A stretch of DNA of 64,000 nucleotides from Ceratodon purpureus (GCA_014871385.1 CM026423.1:17225690-17289689), one strand, 5' to 3'. Shown: positions 36,400 to 47,735, numbered from the stretch's first letter. Numbers and translations: made by a program. The notes: generated by a model not told the origin, from the sequence alone.

Positions 36400-37560
36400 G
36401 CAGTATAGCGTCAATTTCACGTCAAGGCGCCGGCGGCATCTCCTTGATATTCATAGTACTCTGTCCATGTTTATGACCCTATTTTGCATTCCTTAATGAT
36501 ACACCGCCACCCAGTCTCGTGTCCGGCGAACAGATAGTCCCTGATCCTCTGCATTAATCGATATAGTGTTAAGAAGACATGTATGGCGCCGGCGCCATCA
36601 CGTCAAAACTTACTTTCACACGATAATGTCAGTTGTTGATACCCCAGCACGAAAATGCACGTAGCTCACATAGCCTTTAACAGGTACAAATCCGGCAGAT
36701 GGAAGCGGATCAGATATCTGCCTACCTGTACATCAGCTAGGAGGCTCGAGAAGAGTGCGTGCATTAAGAATCGCCCCTATGAACAAAGTATGAATGGCCC
36801 AGCAACGAATTAAAACTAACCGGTATGTGGAACAACCAAGGGAAATTGGAACTAAGCCAATCATACTCTATGTTTACCCTATTTTTATTTAGGATTGTAA
36901 GTGAATAGTTCATCGAAGACCTATGAGCTTTATTAGCACAATCTTGCCTGATGCCTTAAAGAAATTCAGGGAGACTCACAAAACTTCGAATAAACTCTGT
37001 TCGGCCCCGACCACTCTTGAATTGCATACTTGAAGTCCTCTTATTGGAACTCTGGGGGTTCCAGTTTCATATTAAGATTCTGTAATGTACCCAATTCTTT
37101 ACATTACATTTTTTTAATTTAAGTTTCTAGTCATATACATCCCTCTGAAATTTACAGATTGCTGGGTCCGAGTCCTTATCTTATTCAGCACAAAATCCAG
37201 ACCTCCCACCCTTTATAGAACTTATACAACCTTGCTCCGGAATTTTACTCTACGCTTCTCTTTTCTTCCTTTCATGCTTATTAGTTTTCTTTACTTCCCT
37301 TTCCTTTTTTTCGTAAATAATATAAAGTTTATTCCGTTTTTTCATTAAATTGTTTTTCTCTTCATGCTCATTTAATTTTTATTTAAATTCTCTTTCTTTT
37401 TTATATTAGAAGGTATAAAACTTATTTGATTTTTTTTTTTGGGACGATGAAACCCCTGAAGCCACCTCCTTCGTTTGAATCACAAAATCTCCATTCTCAC
37501 AGGTTTCCTCTAGAATTTAAGTTTGGTATTTCTCCAAAATTCAAAATGAACTACATTAAT
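36400..37560. other. No recognisable gene
   Basis: Mixed sequence with T-rich tracts from about 37080. No conserved frame was found. Confidence 0.5.
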
Positions 37561-37564
37561 TATA

Positions 37565-37945
37565 TCCATGCCGTCACATACACATCACATGCACATCACA
37601 TACACATCACATTCAGATCACATACACATCACGTACACATCGCATATACATCCCATACACATCACCCATACATCCCATACACATCATCCATACATCCCAT
37701 ACACATCATCCATACATCCCATGCACATCACCCATACATCCCATTCACATCACGAATACATCCCATACACATCACCCATACATCCCATGCACATCACCCA
37801 TACATCCCATGCACATCACCCATACATCCCATGCACATCACCCATACATCCCGTACACATCACCCATACATCCCATACACATCACCCATACATCCCATAT
37901 ACATCATCCATACAACCCATACACATCACCCATACAGCCATACTA
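37565..37945 (+). repeat. 22 bp minisatellite (CATACATCCCATACACATCACC)
   Basis: About 16 diverged copies of a 21-22 bp unit (words CCATACATCCCATACACATC). Both open frames over it (His/Ile/Tyr/Thr/Pro-rich) are repeat artefacts. 37950-38640 shows no gene. Confidence 0.9.
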
Positions 37946-38656
37946 ATCAAGGTCGATCACATAAGCCTGTTCGCTCTAAACCAAGTTTATCCCATAATCT
38001 TTGCTGGCTCAGAATATAACTTCAATATAATCCTGAACATGTGAGTTAATTATCGTCACTTGGGCAGTGGCTTCGGTGTGTTATACTTCTCGAGAGAAAG
38101 CAATGGACGTCGTACCTCGCAAAGGATAATTGCTGGGGCCATTCCCAAACTGACATAAACAAATTCAAATCGGATGAAAAGAATATGTAATAAAAAAAAT
38201 GCAGTCATAAGAAAAATCTGCAGTTGCTTCGCAGTCTTTTTATACCCCTTTCACATGATCTAATAGTGATCGCCAGTTTACCTTTATCTCTCTTACTTGG
38301 CTATACTTTATCTTGATAATAGACTTAGGGACTAAATAAAGAATAATATTGTAATCTTTAAAAAATTTGATGAAATCTAGTAGTCTTCATTACCCTAAAC
38401 CGTATCCACTCCAAAATAAACTCAACCCATCTACTTCTTCTGAATTTAGTACGTGGAAAGATAAAAAGTCAAAATACTAACACCCGTGGCCTTCAATGAT
38501 GGCTGTAAAACACATCTAAAGAAGGATATATGCATGCACGGGAATAGGCACGCACGGTCATGGGTGTTTTTAGGTCCTACTTTTTGAAAAAAAAAAAAAA
38601 AAATCAAAACAACATGCTGCAGTTGTTGAGTGTGAGAAACTTCACCAAAAACATCA

Positions 38657-38734
38657 AAATTTCCGCAAAGTTACCGCTCACCGCTCTCCGCTCACCGCTC
38701 ACCGCTCGCAGAATAGCATGCCCCATGGAGGAGA
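38657..38734 (-). repeat. MULE right TIR and target duplication
   Basis: The 68 bp TIR (38657-38724) ends in CATGCCCC and is followed by ATGGAGGAGA (38725-38734). It is the inverted partner of 15691-15758. Confidence 0.95.
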
Positions 38735-39520
38735 GGTGGAATTATAAAATTGAACAAACGAAATGAGAGAAGGAATTAAATAAAAGCGTAGTGTTCAACA
38801 AAGGGGAAAAAAAAATATAAAACAAATTACAGAGCGTAGAAGTATTGAATAAAAATAAGGCGGGAAGATGGGGGAGAGGTGGAATTATAAAATTGAACAA
38901 ACGAAATGAAAGAAGGAATTAAATAAAAGCGTAGTGTTCAACGAAGGGGGAAAAAAAAAAAGGAATTAAAGAGCGTAGGAGTATTGAATAAATATAAGGC
39001 GGGAGGATAGACTAGAGGTGGAATTATAAAAATGAACAAACAAAATGAGAGAAGGTATTAAATGAAAGCGTAGTGTTCAACGAAGGGGAAAAAAAAATAT
39101 AAAACAAATTACAGAGCGTAGAAGTATTGAATAAAAATAAGGCGGGAAGATGGGGGAGAGGTGGAATTATAAAATTGAACAAACGAAATGAAAGAAGGAA
39201 TTAAATAAAAGCGTAGTGTTCAACGAAGGGGGAAAAAAAAAACAGTGGGAAAAAAAAAAATAGTGGATATAAATCAGCTGAACTCAGGCGCTTAGAGGAT
39301 CTTCATGTGACTCTGGGTCGACATGAAGATTTACTACCTTTAGTATATTATAAAAATGAACAGACAAAATGAGATTACGAGTTAAATAAAAACGTAGTGT
39401 TCAAAGAGGGGGAAAAAAAACAATTAAAAATTTAGAGAGTGTGGGATTATTTAATAAAAACAAGGGGATACGATGGGAGAGTGGTGGAATCATAAAATTT
39501 ATTTGAGTGATGTTGTTGGA
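38725..39520 (+). repeat. 144 bp AT-rich tandem repeat, right part
   Basis: This continues the array interrupted at 15690: GGTGGAATTATAAAATTGAAC, AGCGTAGTGTTCAACGAAGG and AAGGCGGGAAGATGGGGGAG recur, with poly-A runs. The last unit (about 39340-39500) is diverged. Confidence 0.9.
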
Positions 39521-39529
39521 GTGCTTGGG

Positions 39530-40145
39530 CGCGTGCAAAACGGGCGCCCGCATTGATGGGCGCGAGCGCGTCCGGGCGCGTGTAAATGGAACGAGGGACT
39601 GAATGGGGAGAAATTACTTCCATGACATGGTTGCAGTGCGCGCGCGCGAGTATTGACGGGCGCACGCAATCGGGCGCGCGCGAAATTGGGCGCGAACGAA
39701 ATGCGGGGGACATTGTGGGGGAGGAAGAGATTCAGAATCACGCGACCGCGCGCGCGCGGTTGGTTTGACGTGCGCGATCAGGACGCGCGCGCGCGTACGG
39801 GCGCGTGCAAATGGAAAAGAGAGTTTGGGGAGAAAAATTAGTCCCCCACCCAGGTTGCAGTGCGCGCGCGCGTGCACTGTCGGGCGCGCGCAAAATCGGG
39901 CGGGCGCATGCGGAATCGGGCGCGAGCGAAACGACGGAGACACCGTCGGGTGTTCCACATTTCAGTATCCGTTCGCGCGCTGTAGGCGCGACGGGCGCGA
40001 GCACTTCGCACGCGCGCGAGCAGTTCGTGCGCGCGCGCACGGGCGGGCGTAATCCTGGTTTTATTCTCGCTGGGGCAGGTTCGCGCGCGCGCGAGTACGC
40101 ACACTACGGGCGCGCGCAAACGCGCGCGACCATGCGGGCGGGATC
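39530..40145. repeat. GC-rich array 5
   Basis: The longest GGGCGCG array (GGGCGCGCGC, GGGCGCGAGCG words). Two A-rich spacers with CAAATGGAA(A/C)GA and CAGTGCGCGCGCG recur, suggesting segmental duplication of about 220-260 bp. Confidence 0.85.
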
Positions 40146-40715
40146 AGAGTTCAAATCCACGTAACATAAAATTCAGTCCATAAGTTAAATACACTTACAA
40201 TAACTTAAGTTCTCTTAGCGTGACTTAAATCCAGCAAGAACCCCAGCCCCCGATCCCCGACTCTGGCCTATCACGAGACCCAACCCCCTGTAAATTAACT
40301 CGAACCCTGTGAATCGGAAACGGGTTTTTTGGAGGGCCCGGAGTTAGACAGTCGGTAGCCGGTGGTACACACCTCCAGGTGTGAAGGGACCCTTAGCGTG
40401 ACTTAAATCCACTGTCCATATTAAACATTTTGGTGTGCAACAGAGATATTTATACACTTATCATACGATGGAAGGAGATGAGACAACGGGCGGAATGAAT
40501 AACATGATTGGCAATCCAAAAAAGGGAGGCCAATGTATTATGAAGGGAGCATAAAAGCGTCTTGAGAATCACGACAATGATTTACAAAAGCAAATTATCA
40601 TCCATTGTTTGAGTTTAACAAACATTAAACATGTGAATGTAATCCCAAACCTATCCATACCCCTATGCCATCTACATGTATTTATATTCCGATATCTTTT
40701 TACAAAACGTTGTCT
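40146..40715. other. 3' flank of the RING gene
   Basis: A direct repeat CTTAGCGTGACTTAAATCCA stands at 40214 and 40392. No gene was found. Confidence 0.55.
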
Positions 40716-43295
40716 TCACTCATGGATCTCCACGACGTCACGTGCCCGGTGCAGAGGAACTCGACTCGATCCACCCTCATCGTGTCGAGCACGAGAGGTA
40801 CCTGCTGCACTACTTTCTGCCCCATCGTTGGCGATGAGTTTCCGCTTGGCAGAACGGGTTCTCTTCGCTATGCCATCTCCTCCAAGCATTGCTTCCATGA
40901 AGTTGTTGTTGCGCATCCGACGGAGCACTGTTACGACATCCGGAGCCACTTCAGCACATAGGAAATCCACGGCTTGATTCTTGAACAATATATCCCATTC
41001 AGATTCCGCGGTTTGTACTTCCTCAGCGATCCGGAAATCCTCTGGAGTCATGTCGTGCAACTCCTTGATTTGATCCGCAACCAACTCCCCTTTGGAATTC
41101 CACTTAAATCCAAGAGGATGGCGGCCGTACTGGAATGTACGAGTTTGAATATCCCAGTGCCCATGTAGCACTTGGTAGAAGAAATTCCTCCTTCCCTCGA
41201 GTTCCTCCTCCGTCCCGCCCTTGATGAGTTCGTGGCAGATCCGTACAATCTCCGCAGGTTTCTGGTCCCACCTCCACTGATCGCTCATTTGTTTAATATA
41301 GGACAGGTGCATTCCCATAAGCCAATTCCAAATCAAGTCTTCACCCCACTTGTCCGGAAAGTCAGGAGTATTTTCCTTATTTAGCTCCCAATGCGGTGGC
41401 ATCCAATTCACTAGGCCGAATTGCTCATAAAAACGCTTGTGTAAGGGGGCCTTACATACTGCACACTTCCGACGTATCAAGGCATGGGAAATCAAGCATT
41501 GTGGATGATACATGCATTGACAGGATCCCAATTGCCAGCCCCCCTCTGGCCCAAATAGATTGCAACAAACTGGACACTCGGTTCCATCCAACACATACTT
41601 CGCTGGATTGGGCCAGAGCAAGCTTGGCTTTGCATTTTTAGCGATCTTCTCATTGGATATGGCGGTCTTGTACTCCCACCCCAACTGCGTCCAATCTATT
41701 GCTTTACCAATCATCGGTAGGCTGTCAGGGAACATTTCATTTGGATCTGCCCACGAGGTAAGTCCGAAATCTCTCTTGGAGTTAAGCTGGAGGTAGTCGC
41801 GGTCAATCCTCTCGAACTCAGCGCGCATCTGTCTGAAACGGTCGACGTTCATGATGCATGCAATCTTCCATTGGTAGTACTGTCTGCTCATCTTGATCAG
41901 ATACTTTCTGAGCATCCCGTTGGTAGCTTGCAATTCGGAGACAGTGGGTACTGATGGCTGTTGAAATCCCAAAGAGTCCTCCGTCTCTTGAGAATCTACG
42001 AACATGATTTGCCGCTGGGGGGGGTGCATCACTTGACTTGATGACGCGAATGGAATAATTGGCTTACGGGGAACTCGGACCGGGGTATCTTCCAGGAGAC
42101 CGTGCGTGGCCGATTCAATGATGGCATTAACGTCTTCCTCGTTCATTCCAGGGCTACCAGGGATTGGAGCTTGGCTTGCTTCGGGTACGTAAGTCGGAGT
42201 CTTCGCAGATCTAAGTTGCGAAATCTCTTCATTCTGCTTCTGTATAATCTCATTCATCCTATCAGCTTCCTCGTACAAGTTCTGGATAGTCTTCTCCATC
42301 TCAGAAATTATTGCATTTTTTCCTTCCAGCTCCTTCTGCAATGCATCGACTTGCGGGCCCTGGGCATCAGCGGCGGCTATTGTAGCCTCCAACTCATCTG
42401 CAAACCCAGTGTCATCATCTTCCATTACATTGCTCGGGCCCGCAATTTGTGGATTCAGTACATGAGGAGCTACATCAACATTGCTCGGGCCCGCAATCTG
42501 TGGAACTAATATTGGAGGAGCAACATCAACATTGCTCGGGCCCCCGACGATTGCTAGAGGAGCCTGATGAGGAATACCCGGTCCAGTAGGATTTGCAGGC
42601 GGTGCACGATTCCTCGTCGACAAACAGGCAGCTAGCTCAGGATCCTTCTTTTTTAACCGTGTGATTCTAGCACTAGTCGCTGCTCTTGTCTGTGACTGAG
42701 GGGGACGGTCTACCGTACCATCAGAATCACTATCCTCCCCTGAGTCACTCCATTGAACAGGCGCTTGATCCTCAGGATCATCCAAGTATGTCCAGTCCAC
42801 ACCTGGGAATCTTAGGACCCCTGTAGGTATCGCCATCTCATGTGGACGCCGGTGGACGCTAGGAGTCAACCGTATGGTCCTCCAATCCACCTGCCTATGA
42901 AGCACTACCTCGGCATATACCATTCTACAAATAAAGAGCGGAACCTCATTCCTCTCGTTCATCGCCTGGTTGTATAGGACCTGCCACACCTCCAAACACC
43001 GCCTCCCGAACTGACGGTTCTTGCAATATTTCATGTTCGCCTTGTTTGATTGACGATTGCATTTATGACGGTGCAACGGGAATAACTTCCCAATGTGGCA
43101 CCATTCAATGAATTGTTCACACGTTGCTAGAGTCCACGGTTGCGATGCAGCTTCCCACCCTCTGAATGCCAGCTTTGCTGGATTCAATAAGACGTGGACC
43201 CTCTTATGTTGGAGGTTTCCATGCCTGGGCCGTCCCGCATCCTTTTGCTTTTTCCTCTGCTCTGCCGCCGTGAGTGCTGGTTGTTGCCGTTCCAT
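40716..43295 (-). CDS. RING-finger protein, 859 residues (hAT cargo)
   Basis: The start is chosen at ATG 43293-43295 (ERQQPALTAAEQRKKQ); the frame opens earlier but without a better methionine. Residues 1-190 are basic, with several Cys/His. A disordered part follows with three direct repeats of about 18 residues built on IAGPSNVDVAP. A coiled coil comes next (ALQKELEGKNAIISEMEKTI). Near residues 570-615 is a RING-like finger: CPVCCNLF, then LGSCQCMYHPQCL and RRKCAVCKAPL, giving Cys-x2-Cys, Cys-x-Cys-x2-His-x2-Cys and Cys-x2-Cys. RING proteins usually act as ubiquitin or SUMO ligases; target and activity here are unknown. The frame is intact over 860 codons. A TATA box and GC array 6 lie upstream. 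Confidence 0.78.
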   Translation of the reverse strand: MERQQPALTAAEQRKKQKDAGRPRHGNLQHKRVHVLLNPAKLAFRGWEAASQPWTLATCEQFIEWCHIGKLFPLHRHKCNRQSNKANMKYCKNRQFGRRCLEVWQVLYNQAMNERNEVPLFICRMVYAEVVLHRQVDWRTIRLTPSVHRRPHEMAIPTGVLRFPGVDWTYLDDPEDQAPVQWSDSGEDSDSDGTVDRPPQSQTRAATSARITRLKKKDPELAACLSTRNRAPPANPTGPGIPHQAPLAIVGGPSNVDVAPPILVPQIAGPSNVDVAPHVLNPQIAGPSNVMEDDDTGFADELEATIAAADAQGPQVDALQKELEGKNAIISEMEKTIQNLYEEADRMNEIIQKQNEEISQLRSAKTPTYVPEASQAPIPGSPGMNEEDVNAIIESATHGLLEDTPVRVPRKPIIPFASSSQVMHPPQRQIMFVDSQETEDSLGFQQPSVPTVSELQATNGMLRKYLIKMSRQYYQWKIACIMNVDRFRQMRAEFERIDRDYLQLNSKRDFGLTSWADPNEMFPDSLPMIGKAIDWTQLGWEYKTAISNEKIAKNAKPSLLWPNPAKYVLDGTECPVCCNLFGPEGGWQLGSCQCMYHPQCLISHALIRRKCAVCKAPLHKRFYEQFGLVNWMPPHWELNKENTPDFPDKWGEDLIWNWLMGMHLSYIKQMSDQWRWDQKPAEIVRICHELIKGGTEEELEGRRNFFYQVLHGHWDIQTRTFQYGRHPLGFKWNSKGELVADQIKELHDMTPEDFRIAEEVQTAESEWDILFKNQAVDFLCAEVAPDVVTVLRRMRNNNFMEAMLGGDGIAKRTRSAKRKLIANDGAESSAAGTSRARHDEGGSSRVPLHRARDVVEIHE

Positions 43296-43570
43296 GTCTG
43301 CTCGAGGTAGATCGTTCTTCGAAGTCTTCCGAAGGTGCAAAATTAAAAGCCTACGACTACCCCAGAACCTCAATCACATTTACAAATTATAAACATTTAC
43401 AAAATTCTCAAATGTAATACACAGACACCATAGAGTTCTGGAGAATAAAAACAAGGACACGTGTCAGAGTGCTGGGACCCACCTGAGTACCACGCAATCA
43501 GCTACCCGGGGGCTGTTGAAGGCAAGGTGCTCAAAGGGGGGGGAGTGCAAAATGAGGTGGGAAATCGCCC

Positions 43571-43580
43571 TTTTATAGTC
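43571..43580 (-). promoter_or_regulatory. TATA box of the RING gene
   Basis: Minus-strand GACTATAAAAGGG, with GC array 6 directly upstream. The downstream leader (ACGCAATCAGCTACCCGG and GGCTGTTGAAGGCAAG on the plus strand) is nearly the same as that of the coiled-coil gene. Confidence 0.65.
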
Positions 43581-43584
43581 ACGG

Positions 43585-43985
43585 GCGCCAGGGAACGGGC
43601 GCGAACAGCCTGCTACGGGCGCGAGCGGAAACCCGACGGGCGCGCGCGGGCACCGACGGGCGCGCGCGGGCACCGACGGGCGCGCGCGGGCACCGACGGG
43701 CGCGCGCGGGCACCGACGGCGGGGTTTCGGCCGTGTATCCGTCCGCGCCCGCGCGGATATCAACGGGCGCGAGCGGTTCAGTGGCGGGTATATGACGGGC
43801 GCGCGCGGGTACCGACCCGGTCTTCGTCGGGCGCGAGCGGGCGTCGTCCGGGTACCGAAGGGGCGCGCGCGCGGACGTCGACGCGGGCGCGCGGATATTT
43901 TCGGGCGCGATCCGAACTGTACGGGCGCGACCGTCGGGCGCCAACGCTGAATGGACGGGCGCGAGCAGTGGGCCAGGACGGGCGC
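43585..43985. repeat. GC-rich array 6
   Basis: It contains four perfect copies of CACCGACGGGCGCGCGCGGG (period 20 bp, about 43645-43725) and further GGGCGCGAGCG words. Confidence 0.9.
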
Positions 43986-44101
43986 CACCACAACCTAGAA
44001 CACTGTTAAAAATCAAAGTAACCAAAGAGGACTTGCAAATTCAGAGTTAAAAAAGAATACTTTATTTATTTTGGAAATGTATCACGTCATTGTAATGTCG
44101 A

Positions 44102-44506
44102 TTACAGTGCCATGCACTCTAGGTACCGGTCCTCTAGGTCTTTCAAGTGCGTCTCGAAATGGTTCGTTTGAGCACTAGAGACAATATTGGGGACACAAAG
44201 TATTGCCATCTCCTTCTTCAGTTCTTTGATGAGATCGCCAATCTCACAGTCAAGTTCTTCGACAGTCGCTTGGGTTGCCAACTGCTCTTCAGTGGTTGGA
44301 GGCAGAGGGCGTCCATTCTCTGCGTAGGCCACCAATTTGTCACGGCGAGAGATCCAATCCTCGAAGAACTCAATCAGTTGACGGAGTCGCTCCAGCTTTG
44401 ACCAAATAACTGTGTCCGTTCGCTGTGCAGTGCCCGGTGGAGTAGCACCATTCGTTAAACTCATAATGGACTTGATTTGTTGGCAATTGCAGGCGTTGGA
44501 ATTCAT
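44102..44506 (-). CDS. Small coiled-coil protein, 134 residues (hAT cargo)
   Basis: The ATG at 44504-44506 follows a TATA box by about 125 bp. The product has a short N-terminus with CNC, then two predicted helices (WSKLERLRQLIEFFEDWIS and VEELDCEIGDLIKELKKEM) that look like a coiled coil, and a helical C-terminus (FETHLKDLEDRYLE). No catalytic motif is visible. The promoter is a near-copy of the RING gene promoter, which suggests co-expression of the two. Family not recognised. Confidence 0.65.
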   Translation of the reverse strand: MNSNACNCQQIKSIMSLTNGATPPGTAQRTDTVIWSKLERLRQLIEFFEDWISRRDKLVAYAENGRPLPPTTEEQLATQATVEELDCEIGDLIKELKKEMAILCVPNIVSSAQTNHFETHLKDLEDRYLECMAL

Positions 44507-44627
44507 GTTGGACGGTACACCGAATGTTGAGAAACCCACCGTAGCACTAAGCAATCAGCTACCCTTGGGCTGTTGAAGGCAAAATGCACAAAGTGGGGGG
44601 GTGCGAAATCAGTGGAGGAGGGTGGCA

Positions 44628-44638
44628 ATTTATACTCA
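44628..44638 (-). promoter_or_regulatory. TATA box of the coiled-coil gene
   Basis: Minus-strand GAGTATAAATT. Plus-strand leader words GCAATCAGCTACCC and GGGCTGTTGAAGGCAA match the RING gene leader. Confidence 0.65.
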
Positions 44639-44649
44639 CAGGGCCGACA

Positions 44650-44945
44650 GTGTGGGCGCGAGCAGGTTGGGCGCGCGCAGGCTGCTACGGGCGCGAGCAT
44701 GTTACGGGCGCGGGCGACCCTGATCGGGCGAGGGTAATCGGGCGCGATCACCGCGCGCGCGCGAGACTGACGACGGGCGCGATCACAGCGAGCGCGCGAC
44801 GGGCGCGGGCGACCCTGGTCGGGCGAGGGTAATCGGGCGCGATCACCGCGCGCGCGCGAGACTGACGACGGGCGCGAACAGCCACAAATGACCGGCGCGA
44901 ACAGGCGCAAAGACGCGCGCGGACACGACGACGGGCGCCACCCAT
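44650..44945. repeat. GC-rich array 7 with a 100 bp duplication
   Basis: GGGCGCG words include a block duplicated about 107 bp apart (GCGACCCTGATCGGGCGAGG at 44711 and GCGACCCTGGTCGGGCGAGG at 44818). It lies next to the hAT right end. Confidence 0.85.
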
Positions 44946-45072
44946 GGTAAACAGTAGTAAACTGTGAGGACAGTAATTTTGCTCGCGGTCGGGAGCCCGT
45001 CCGATAAGCGTCCGTGCGATAACCGTCCGTCACGTTCGTCACGTGACTACACGACAATTTTTTGGCCCGTCC

Positions 45073-45099
45073 GTCCATTATGACAACCATGTTCCCTGC
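45073..45099 (-). repeat. hAT right TIR and target duplication
   Basis: GTCCATTATGACAACCATG (45073-45091) followed by TTCCCTGC (45092-45099). Confidence 0.95.
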
Positions 45100-45503
45100 T
45101 GTTTGAAGGGACGGTAATCTCGCCACTTTATCACCTTTGGTGGCCTTCGATCCCTTCACAGATATTTCTTTCTTCTCCACGAGGTCAGCAAGGTGATGGA
45201 TATCCTCTGAGCGCAGGCCGTATAGTGGTTTCAAATCGTTCTCGACAAATGGCTTCCGCTTGAGGTCATAGTTCGTCTGCACATTCCCTTGCGCATCTGG
45301 GAGCTTCCCCTTCATGTACTGTTTCTCAATCTCCACCCACCGGTCAACCGCCGTATCGTCTTCAAGAAACAGTAGCGGTATCTTGCAGTCCCTTAGCTCT
45401 GATTCCTTCACGTTTGTGAAGATCGATGCCAGAGCTTGAGTGAATTGCTGCGTACCACACGTCGGGGGAGGGGTTAGTAGAGCTCTCCGACAAAGGAAGT
45501 TGC

Positions 45504-45652
45504 CATCGGGGGATCGCCCGATGATGGGAAGTACGAGGAATACTCTAAGGGGCCACATACATTTCTACAACTCGGATCATCGGGGGATCTCTCGATGACT
45601 TTGATACATATATACAGATATACAACTAAGATCATCGGGGGATCTCTCGATG
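45504..45652. repeat. Three 20 bp palindromes in an intron
   Basis: Copies at 45504-45523 (CATCGGGGGATCGCCCGATG), 45578-45597 and 45633-45652 (both CATCGGGGGATCTCTCGATG), separated by dissimilar sequence. Confidence 0.92.
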
Positions 45653-46964
45653 AGGGGGGGAATACAGACTTACGAGAAACTCTATAGGGTGCTGCCGTCC
45701 CTGTAAAGCTGGCATCGGGCACTTCAACTCTTTCCACTTGATTCTGGCGTGGAGCACCTGCATCATGAATGTGTGCTCCTTCTGTGGCCCGGCCATATCC
45801 TGGTTCAGGACCCGTGAGAGGAGCACGAGATCTCGGTAACACTGAACCGTATGCTGGCCCCCAATGATGAAGAATGGAGTGGAGCTGTTGATCTGATTCT
45901 TCTCCAGAGGTTTACTGAAAAACTCTACTTTTTTATCCGGTCCATAAGGTCCCTTCTTCAGTGGAAGTACAGTGATTTCTCTATCTGTTCCACTGTACCT
46001 CGGAGCGATGCGCGCCTGGTTCGTCAAGGCTTTTAGCCTGTCCGGAACAAGTCCTCGGTAGACGATTGAACCTGGAGGGGCCCTGTGCAGCTTTGAGAAA
46101 TGCACAGTTATTGGCGCATCGTTCTCATCCTTGAGCCTCTCGTGGCCCCACTTGTACAGTGGTTCAAACGCCTCGCTGTACAGGTTCTTCATCTCCGTCT
46201 GCTTGGTCTTGTCCAGCTTCTCAATATCCGAAGCTGACATTGTCACACACTGCTGTAGAGTGAGCTTGTCATCACCCTTTCCCTTCTTGCCCTTCCCTGT
46301 GTCCGACACCGTAGTTTCCCCGTCATTGATCAAGGAAGATTTCCGTTTTGTGCCCCGCGTCTTCGTAGGAGTAGTCGCAGTCGGAGTCTTCGATATAACA
46401 GGAGCAGCAGCTTCAACCTCACTTCGCGCCTTGTCAATTAGGTTCCACTGGTTTTCAATTTGTGCCGGAGTCCACTTCGCCTTATCCTCCGGCAGGTACA
46501 TCAAGCCCTTGGCAGTGAGGGATGCACACTGATTCAGGCTGAGCTTGCCGAGGTCGAGGATTAGTCCATAAGTTACAGTCCGATCGGACTTCGGCATCTT
46601 CTCCTCCACCACCATGATAGCTGTCCCCACATCAAGGCCCTTCAGTTTGAGAACGTTCAATCCAATCGGGGAATGGATCCGCCCTTCACAGGTGAGATGG
46701 GGGACAATGACGGCCATGCCTCCTGCCGTATCCTTCCACGACATGGCCCATTCGGTGACGTTCTTATCGCAGCGGTAAACTGCGCACGGATTTGATTCTC
46801 CGACGTGATTGTAGCTATGGATCCAGTGATCGACAAAGGGGAACAGCTTCACGGGCTTGTGGTCCAATGGTGGATCCATTATTTGTTCATTCCTGCAGAA
46901 CAGACATACATCACTGTTGGTCAAATCCCTGCTCCAAATCAGTTAACATTTATAAAAATCGGAT

Positions 46965-47735
46965 CATCGGGGGATCTCTCGATGACTTCGATTCATACAC
47001 ACGCATAGGGGGCTATGCGCATTACGTAGAGGACAACAACTATCTCACAGTACCATTGAAGAAATCAGAGGCACGAAAGGGCACTGAGGTCATCGGGAGA
47101 TCCCCCGATGTTCTGCCATACCTACAGGATGAGAAGGGATACCAACACATCGAGGGATCCCCCGATGGACCAACGATATGACACCTAATCAAAATAGCGC
47201 TGTCCATACAGTTCATTGTCCTCGGTGAGGTTACCTGGTTATAAGTTTATGTTTTATTAATATGGTTTGTAGTGAGTGGGTCATCGAGAGATCCCCCGAT
47301 GTTCTGCCATACCCACAGGATGGGAAGGGGATTCGAAGACATCGAGGGATCCCCCGATGGACCAAGGACATGTGCAGAGTGGTCATCGGGAGATCCCCCG
47401 ATGGCTTGCCGTCCCCACAGACTGGTAAGGGGATAGTGACGCATCAATGGTAATTTCAAGTGAAAAAGGTCATCGGGAGATCCCCCGATGGCATGCCGTT
47501 CCGAAAGAGTGGAAAGGGATACTGACGCATCGAGAGATCCCCCGATGGACCAAGGACATGTGCAGAGTGGTCATCGGGAGATCCCCCGATGGCTTGCCGT
47601 CCCCACAGACTGGTAAGGGGATAGTGACGCATCAATGGTAATTTCAAGTGAAAAAGGTCATCGGGAGATCCCCCGATGGCATGCCGTTCCGAAAGAGTGG
47701 AAAGGGATACTGACGCATCGAGAGATCCCCCGATG
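46965..47735. repeat. Cluster of eleven 20 bp palindromes in the first intron
   Basis: Copies start at 46965, 47091, 47148, 47282, 47340, 47384, 47471, 47528, 47572, 47659 and 47716. Half-arms alternate between CATCGGGAG, CATCGAGAG and CATCGAGGG, nearly always with a CCCCCGATG partner. A 188 bp segment is duplicated (47384 to 47571 and 47572 to 47759). 47740-47970 shows no other feature. Confidence 0.93.

Larger units (their letters stand above)
15691..38724. mobile_element. Mutator-like (MULE) transposon, 23.0 kb, carrying a ParB-like/methyltransferase gene
   Basis: Long TIRs, a 10 bp target duplication and an internal SWIM-type transposase define the element. It sits inside one unit of a tandem array; the joined flanks read AAGATGGAGGAGAGGTGGAA, matching intact units such as the one near 39140 with one substitution. 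Cargo includes a 12-exon plus-strand gene (22933-34414), small unknown frames, a 170 bp satellite and a 52-54 bp palindrome array. At 23 kb it is far larger than most MULEs. Confidence 0.93.
7461..45091. mobile_element. hAT-superfamily transposon, 37.6 kb (14.6 kb without the nested MULE)
   Basis: 19 bp perfect TIRs and an 8 bp target duplication delimit the element, and it encodes a BED/DUF659/hATC transposase (10553-13999). Cargo genes are a protein kinase, a RING protein and a coiled-coil protein, all on the minus strand. GC-rich GGGCGCG arrays occur only in this layer. Excision in silico with one TSD copy restores a continuous coding frame in the host gene, which shows both that the insertion is real and that the target was an exon. 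A 14.6 kb multi-gene hAT is large for the superfamily. Confidence 0.93.

Noticed and set aside
37426..38044. Histidine/isoleucine-rich protein over the 22 bp minisatellite
   Set aside because: Two overlapping frames are equally open and the amino-acid pattern is the repeat itself.
44503..45091. Continuation of the ParB-like protein past 45092 into the hAT element
   Set aside because: The open frame runs on by chance through the TIR and GC array; the true continuation is at 7452.
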